From the NCBI RefSeq assembly GCF_004210375.1, contig NC_134831.1, positions 46,720,035-46,784,034 of the forward strand: a stretch of DNA of 64,000 nt, given 5' to 3'. The DNA is from Tachypleus tridentatus. Its lineage: Eukaryota; Arthropoda; Merostomata; Xiphosura; Limulidae. The position numbers were made by a program, and so were the translations under genes. Positions 59,701 to 64,000 of this stretch are shown here, piece by piece; position 1 is the first letter of the stretch; the number at the start of each line of letters is the position of its first letter. The notes under the pieces are model-generated. The model was not told where the DNA came from, did no database searches, and saw nothing but the letters and a program-made list of their open reading frames with translations.

Positions 59701-61458
59701 CAAATACTTGGGAATTTTATCTGATTGAATATGCAAGCTCTGAACATGCCATTCTTGGTCTCATGACTCGTATCCAAGACAACATACCACTTTATTTGCA
59801 CATTCGAATCGTTCTTATAAAATGTGATTAAACTTCTGTGATTAACTAAAACAATTAGTAATATTCAAATATGTTAATCTTAAATACTAAAAGGATACAA
59901 TGGAACTTGAGAAATAAAAATACTCCTTAAGGGTGTCTGAAATAAAAATAATTCCTCATGTTGAATTCAATTCAAGGAAATATTTATCAAGAAAAATCTT
60001 TTCAAATGTTGAGAAGTTTTACAAAGCTGTTTGTTCTTTAGTTGCGTTTAGAATTAACCATATAAAATGTCTCGTAGTTTACTGTATAATTTTAACACAT
60101 TTTGTTTCATGCCGTATCAAACTGTATATTGTTTTGTAGCTAAGGAAAGTTACTATGTGTAGTATGTTTTTTGCAGTTAAAAGTTATTACCAATATGCTG
60201 TATTTTTTTTTTTTAGTTGAAGAAAGTGATATTATTGAGTTAGAGAAGTGTTACTGGCTGTTGAAAACACAGTCTAAAACTGGAAGATTTGATCTTGAAA
60301 CATTGGTTTTGCTGATTAGCCCTCCAATTACACTCTCATTATGTGAAGGTAAAATACTTTTTAGATCTAATACCAAGAACCTATAACTTATATCATTATC
60401 TTTAGGTATATATAAGGTTTTTCTGTATTATACAAAATTCTTCCCAATATTTTGTAATAACCTTAATACATATTCCTTACAGTTTTCTGTTTTTATTCAT
60501 TCACACTCTTTGTCTCTACACTTGTGGTGTTTTCATTTTGAGTCAGTCCAGAGTAAAATTAATTTTCATACAGTATCCACCACAATTAAAATGTGTTGCT
60601 CTGGTTTAAGCATACTACAACTGTATTGAAATAAACAACCATATCTGAGAAATCAATTGCAAATGCTGATAGAGTTACTAACTTTATTTTATGAGCTTGG
60701 TATTTTATTATTATCATTACTTTGCATAATTTTATCTCATTATATACAATGTATGTTTGTACACATATATTTTACATTATTATTTTTAGTGTATCCATAG
60801 CATCAGTTGGAAATTGGCATGTTAATCAAAATAAAAAAAATGTCTAGTTTAATGTTACCTCTTGTAAAATTTGTTTTTAAAAACAAATTTAAATCATGTT
60901 AATATCTTAAGGTAAAAATGCTTATATATTATCTTCTAATAATCATAAGCTCAAATGACATAACTTTTTTCAAGAAGTTTTGATATTTAGCTTGCAGCTA
61001 TTCTTGCTGTTCAGTATATCAGATATTTATGTTGTAAATGGAGTGGTATAGAAATGCTGCAGCAAAAACCTGTAAAAATAAAAATTTCATTAAAAGTTGT
61101 TAATTTTAAGATTATTGATTATCACTGAAGATCGTGTTTTTGTAACTTTTATATAAATAGTAATTTGTGTGAAATGCCATGTGAGTAATCCATGTTATGT
61201 ACCAATTATTTAAACAAATTCCCATACTAAAGTACAGTACTTTATTGAATATTTATGTTAAAATTGTATTTTTTCTTTGTATTTACAATAAGTACTTGTA
61301 CCAGTAAACTCAACTGTATAACATAAAATACCAGAATATTTTTTTACCAGGTGTGTTCAATGCTTTTGATGAAAATCGAGATGGTCATATAGATTTCAAG
61401 GAGATGGCTTGTGGAATATCTGCATGTTGCAGGGGGCCTTTGGTAGAAAGACAAAAAT
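35729..61458 (+). CDS. USP32: Ubiquitin carboxyl-terminal hydrolase 32, N-terminal part (exons 1-7 of a longer gene)
   Basis: USP32 is a large membrane-associated deubiquitinase with N-terminal EF-hands, a DUSP domain, ubiquitin-like domains and a catalytic USP domain. Here seven exons (35729-35786, 37705-37832, 42637-42742, 54476-54597, 54825-54984, 60217-60348, 61351-61458) have consensus AG/GT borders and compatible phases (1,0,1,0,1,1,1) and join into residues 1-271. Segments match the vertebrate orthologue as I know it: ELKRLK.AFKR, FGGTSKG, GLVLLTR, FIFSLF, TPTFYQTLAGVTHLEESDII, YWLLK.QS.TGRFDLET, FNAFDENRD. A canonical EF-hand loop lies at residues 242-253 (DENRDGHIDFKE). The start is ACAATGG, the only ATG that gives an MG-initiated N terminus like the orthologue. 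DUSP and catalytic domains lie beyond 64 kb. Introns 2, 3 and 5 are swollen by repeats. Confidence 0.93.
35787..37704 (+). other. USP32: USP32 intron 1
   Basis: 1918 bp, AT-rich, GTAAGT...TGTAG borders. No recognised repeat; the open frames in it are short chance runs. Confidence 0.85.
37705..37832 (+). CDS. USP32: USP32 exon 2
   Basis: 128 nt after TTTATTGTAG, residues 20-62, ending GCAGAG|GTATTT. It contains ELKRLKTAFKRAS and LKEVLGEFVPVKLAE. The donor is GTATTT, weaker than the others. Confidence 0.92.
37833..42636 (+). other. USP32: USP32 intron 2
   Basis: 4804 bp. It holds the 147-bp tandem array. The 38.3-40.6 kb part is less AT-rich and T/C-rich, which suggests an unrecognised inserted element, but I see no conserved domain. 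Confidence 0.85.
39445..40032 (+). repeat. Tandem repeat, 4 x 147 bp
   Basis: Four near-identical copies begin GTAACTATTGACTGGGTAG at 39445, 39592, 39739 and 39886, spaced exactly 147 bp. Only one substitution is evident (TCTCC for TCTAC in copy 3). The array lies inside USP32 intron 2. Confidence 0.95.
42637..42742 (+). CDS. USP32: USP32 exon 3
   Basis: 106 nt after AATTGATAG, residues 63-97, ending AAAT|GTAAGT. It encodes FGGTSKGINF and LLCGLVLLTRTKQDEK, a strongly conserved stretch of the N-terminal EF-hand-like region. Confidence 0.93.
44100..44241. mobile_element. hAT-type MITE, 142 bp
   Basis: It starts CAGTGGTTCCCAACC and ends GGATGGGAACCACTG as an inverted repeat. It is flanked by an exact 8-bp duplication AAGTAAAG (44092-44099 and 44242-44249), the hAT signature. 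No coding capacity. Confidence 0.92.
45810..46578 (+). pseudogene. LINE ORF1 remnant with CCHC zinc knuckles
   Basis: Frame 45810-46061 shows CFQCQWFSHLNMSC and CAHCGGKDHNATEC (both C-x2-C-x4-H-x4-C) plus a third degenerate knuckle, then CPKWLEE. The reading shifts into the frame 45898-46578, which continues ITYPEAQKLLSTTSS and AAALRSTTTVGV. The RNA-binding ORF1 protein is thus split by a frameshift. Confidence 0.8.
46600..47154 (+). pseudogene. LINE APE-type endonuclease remnant
   Basis: Near 46620 the sequence reads VCLSLQETFLQP, matching the CLQET motif around the catalytic glutamate. The frame 46741-47154 continues with LILGNFNGHHPIW, the GDFNAHH motif with its Asp changed to Asn, and later SDHNPF. 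The catalytic change and frameshifts indicate decay. Confidence 0.75.
47803..48338 (+). pseudogene. LINE reverse transcriptase remnant
   Basis: The motif TQYGFRQQCSTMDHL at ~47900 and FFDIEK just after it are the RT fingers/palm motifs of Jockey-type elements. After a frameshift, VSQGCVLSVSLFSI and VCVDDFHM (degenerate F/Y-x-DD box) follow. Short T/C-rich microsatellite CTCTCTCTCTCT at ~48.37 kb interrupts it. Confidence 0.78.
54476..54597 (+). CDS. USP32: USP32 exon 4
   Basis: 122 nt, residues 98-138. The acceptor is TTTTATAG at 54475. A second AG (TTTTCAG) ten bases downstream would break the frame and drop the conserved FIFSLF, so the upstream site is chosen. Ends GTTGAA|GTAAGA. Confidence 0.9.
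54598..54824 (+). other. USP32: USP32 intron 4
   Basis: 227 bp, GTAAGA...TTTTCAG; the only short intron in this gene segment. Confidence 0.9.
54825..54984 (+). CDS. USP32: USP32 exon 5
   Basis: 160 nt after GCTTTTCAG, residues 139-191, ending CACC|GTAAGT. It contains EEFQAWL and TPTFYQTLAGVTH. Only 227 bp of intron separate it from exon 4. Confidence 0.94.
55795..56424 (-). mobile_element. Penelope-like element fragment, inverted part
   Basis: Minus-strand copy of the same family as the 3055-4395 element. Read on the minus strand it runs from an RT-distal segment through a GIY-YIG region (CDNC...FYIGETSRKMETRF, about 56203-56267) to the 3' tail with a hammerhead-like motif. The RT core is missing. 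Confidence 0.85.
55845..55886 (-). ncRNA. Hammerhead-like motif, minus strand, core variant
   Basis: On the minus strand: GTGAAC, CTGACGA, T, GACC-loop-GGTC, GAAACATT, GTTCGC. The usual GAAACGTT reads GAAACATT, a change next to the cleavage site. Confidence 0.65.
56428..56463 (+). ncRNA. Hammerhead-like motif with broken stem I
   Basis: CTGACGA, GACC/GGTC stem II, GAAACGTT and GTTCAC are present, but the upstream strand is GACAAAC at the junction instead of GTGAAC, so stem I cannot close fully. Confidence 0.6.
56635..56676 (+). ncRNA. Hammerhead-like motif, best copy
   Basis: GTGAAC (56635-56640) pairs perfectly with GTTCAC (56671-56676). Between them lie CTGACGA, an extra T, GACC/GGTC with an AAAGAA loop, and GAAACGTT. 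The 6-bp stem I is complete. Confidence 0.72.
60217..60348 (+). CDS. USP32: USP32 exon 6
   Basis: 132 nt after a T-run ending TTTAG, residues 192-235, ending GAAG|GTAAAA. It encodes EESDIIELEKCYWLLK and TGRFDLETL, near-identical to the vertebrate protein. Confidence 0.95.
60349..61350 (+). other. USP32: USP32 intron 6
   Basis: 1002 bp, AT-rich, no recognised repeat. Confidence 0.88.
61351..61458 (+). CDS. USP32: USP32 exon 7, EF-hand
   Basis: 108 nt after TTTTTTACCAG, residues 236-271, ending AAAAT|GTAAGT. It has a canonical calcium-binding loop (D1, N3, D5, G6, I8, D9, E12) followed by CGISACCRGPLVERQK. It ends in phase 1, so the next exon lies beyond the window. Confidence 0.95.
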
Positions 61459-64000
61459 GTAAGTTGTAAAGTGAATAAAGTACTATACATTAATCATGAC
61501 TCTTTCCAGTTCCAAGCATAGTAAATTAATTGTGTTAAGTGACCACTTTTTGTACTATTTCATGATTTTATAGTCTTACCAGTCATCCGTTAAACTTTAA
61601 TTCCCAACACAAGCTTGGTCAATTTGACCAACCGTGTGACCTTTTCGTACTCAGTCGTTATAAGTTTAAGAATAAAGTCTTTGATATTACTTTCAGTTGA
61701 CATAAGGCTTTCACATACAAAAAAACTTATTTTTGTAAAGTATTTTTAATAAACTGCAATAAAGATTTCTGCATGTGAATATATTTAGTATTTGTTTTTA
61801 GTAAGTCCATGTACAAAGTGAAAATACTTCACCTCAAAAATCTAATTTCATTTGTGTAATCCCTAAAACTTCCTAAATATACTTTACTTTTTTCAGTAAA
61901 ACTTCATATTTTATTCGTTATTTTCTCTACCCTAACTCTAAACATAATTGGTCAGTTTGACTTACCTCGCAACCACCAAAACAAAAATTGAAATAAGTTT
62001 AGATTACCCTTCTTTTCATTCTAGAATGGCTTCATATTGTAACATGAAACGACATTTGTTTATTATAAATGGCTTTAAGCTCATTATGGTATACATCTAT
62101 TTATAATTATATTTTATTATTTTATTGACCTTTGAACCATTTATGACTACTATTCATGCATTATAAGTTGTAACTCGCTTGGAACATGCAGCTTGTGTTG
62201 CACTATTGAATTATGTTACCCACATGCTACTCATGTGCATCTCATGAAACATTTGTATTATATTAATTTTACCTCATCTCATCTTAATTTGCCTATTAAG
62301 ATCATTTTTATATTTTTTAGCAACTTTTGTAATAAAGAATAAATATAAAAAAAGACAAAATATAGTACTCACCCAAACTTTTTTCTTGTTCATTTTCAGT
62401 GACATGTAAGCCTTTTTTTATACTGATATAGTAATGCACTAAATTTTAATTTTATTAAATAATGCAGAAATCAAACAATTTTCTCTAACAATCACAATTT
62501 TTCTAGGTTTGTAAATATGTGACAAGAACCATTACAAATTCATCCAACTTATTTCACTTCCAATTCAAACATTTTTCACACGGGAAATGCATTGAGGTAC
62601 TAAGCTGAATTTTTAATGGTACTTATGCTTAACTAGAAGGGTAGAAGAATTATGATAACTACAGAGCAATGTCTGCTTTTATGTATTGTTATTCAGGATT
62701 TTTAGTTACAACATATTTATTTAATTAAATAATACAGTGGTAACATTATCATAAAAAGTAGCTTACGTTCATTACATTTAAAAAAAAACAGGTAAGTACC
62801 ATATTTTTTGTTTTCATGTCTGTTCTTTATTATTATAAAAGTAACTAAAATTTAAACATTAGAAATCTATTAGGTTAAATAGGGAATATAAAGAAAATTA
62901 TGCTTGCAAGCAGCTTGTGCATTACATAATTTAAAAATCAATATGAGTTGCATGTTTGCTGAATGATTTACAATCATTTAATATTTAATTAGAAACAGGT
63001 GTATACTGTTACAAGTTTTAAGCTGTTTAGAATGAACAACTGTAGTTTTTTGTTATAATCTGAAGTCATTTACAATGAAGAAAAGGGTAATCCAGATTTA
63101 TATTTTTGTTTGGTGATTATGAGATAAGTAAAATTAACCAAACCTGTATAAAGTTAGGGTAGAGGAAATAACAGATAAAATATCAAGTTTTACTGAGAAA
63201 AAGAACTTTGAACTTTATGATTTCAAAAACCTAAATACAAATAAAATTTGATATTAGGGTAGAGGAAATAACAGATAAAATATCAAGTTTTACTGAGAAA
63301 AAGAACTTTGAACTTTATGATTTCAAAAACCTAAATACAAATAAAATTTGATAGTTTTCATAATTTTTTTTTTAATTTCAACACAAAAATCACTTTGTAC
63401 ATAGCAATCAATACTTTAGTTCTGTATATTCAACAAAACTTTGTAGTGAAAATACTTCATTAATAATTCTGAATATTTTTTGACTTAATTATTACTGAAA
63501 GCTTGCAACATTTTCTGAAGACACACAAAACACATTAGAAGTTAGTGTGAAAACTCTAAAAGGTCAATTTGGGATTGCAAACTTGGTCAAATCAAGTGCT
63601 AGCAAGATGTATAGTTAATTGCACATGCAGATAGTAAGCTTCAGCTGTGCATAATCTGTAAACAACATCAAATTTATTTTTCATTGAACAAACTAAACTA
63701 AACTTTTACTATGATGTGACCCATCTCTTACATTTTAATTATACTTTCATAAAATTTCAGTATATCTAGAAAATAAATGTTTTAAATAGTGGTATTGACT
63801 TGCTGAAGTGTTTTGTTTTCTTACCAGAAGGTAAAATTCAGATAACTATAATTGATAAGTTATTTAAAAAAAAGTCTAAAATGTGGGGGAGGGAAGACTA
63901 GTTTTTCCCAGAAAACTGAAAATAAATATTCTGATTTTTCATTTTTTAAGCTAAGCTTTCTTAGTTTATGAAAGAGTAAGAGAATAAAATGTACATGCAT
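61459..64000 (+). other. USP32: USP32 intron 7, incomplete
   Basis: Starts at GTAAGT and has no visible continuation exon before the right edge; I looked for the expected second EF-hand and did not find it. It contains the 100-bp duplication. Confidence 0.75.
63154..63353 (+). repeat. Tandem duplication, 2 x 100 bp
   Basis: The segment beginning TTAGGGTAGAGGAAATAACA at 63154 is repeated exactly from 63254, with no difference I could see, so it is very recent or an assembly duplication. Confidence 0.9.

Larger units (their letters stand above)
54985..60216 (+). other. USP32: USP32 intron 5
   Basis: 5232 bp, containing the rearranged Penelope-like element. The rest is AT-rich with nothing recognised. 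Confidence 0.85.

Noticed and set aside
35729-61458. Assignment to another EF-hand gene such as TLDC1/MEAK7 or a TBC1D family member
   Set aside because: The run of conserved blocks across seven exons (FGGTSKG, GLVLLTR, TFYQTLAGVTHLEESD, FNAFDENRD) fits USP32 and not these families.

Overview
The window is AT-rich animal nuclear DNA with spliceosomal introns, tRNA-derived SINEs, non-LTR, Penelope-like and gypsy-like retroelement debris and MITEs. From memory, the two SINE families and the Jockey-type LINE resemble repeats of chelicerates, most likely a horseshoe crab (otherwise a spider). That placement is inference; no search was possible.

Region 1 (1-13.1 kb, + strand) is a tandem array of six ~2.1-kb units. 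Each unit carries two exons bounded by good splice sites: exon A (234 nt, 78 codons, Ser/Thr-rich linker with N-glycosylation sequons) and exon B (210 nt, 70 codons, one complete six-cysteine peritrophin-A/CBM14 chitin-binding domain). All twelve exons are phase 1-1, so every unit can be spliced to the next in frame, giving a mucin-like multi-CBM14 protein with at least six 148-residue modules (888 codons in the window). Both gene ends are missing. Units 1-5 share a SINE that unit 6 lacks. Units 1/3 and 2/4 share private variants, so a two-unit block was duplicated. Unit 2 later received a Penelope-like element with a GIY-YIG domain and a hammerhead-ribozyme-like motif.

Region 2 (13.1-35.7 kb) has no gene I can support. 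It holds many copies of one tRNA-derived SINE (several with clear target-site duplications), a pogo/Tigger-like MITE, a degenerate gypsy-type gag on the minus strand, and a duplicated segment with a 67-bp inverted repeat.

Region 3 (35.7-64 kb, + strand) is the 5' part of a USP32 orthologue. Seven coding exons join in frame to give residues 1-271, the EF-hand N-terminal region of this deubiquitinase. The catalytic part lies beyond the right edge. Its long introns hold a 147-bp x 4 tandem repeat (intron 2), a hAT MITE and a decayed Jockey-like LINE (intron 3), and a rearranged Penelope-like element with three hammerhead-like copies (intron 5).

The most notable features are the phase-matched, homogenising CBM14 exon array and the hammerhead-bearing Penelope elements.
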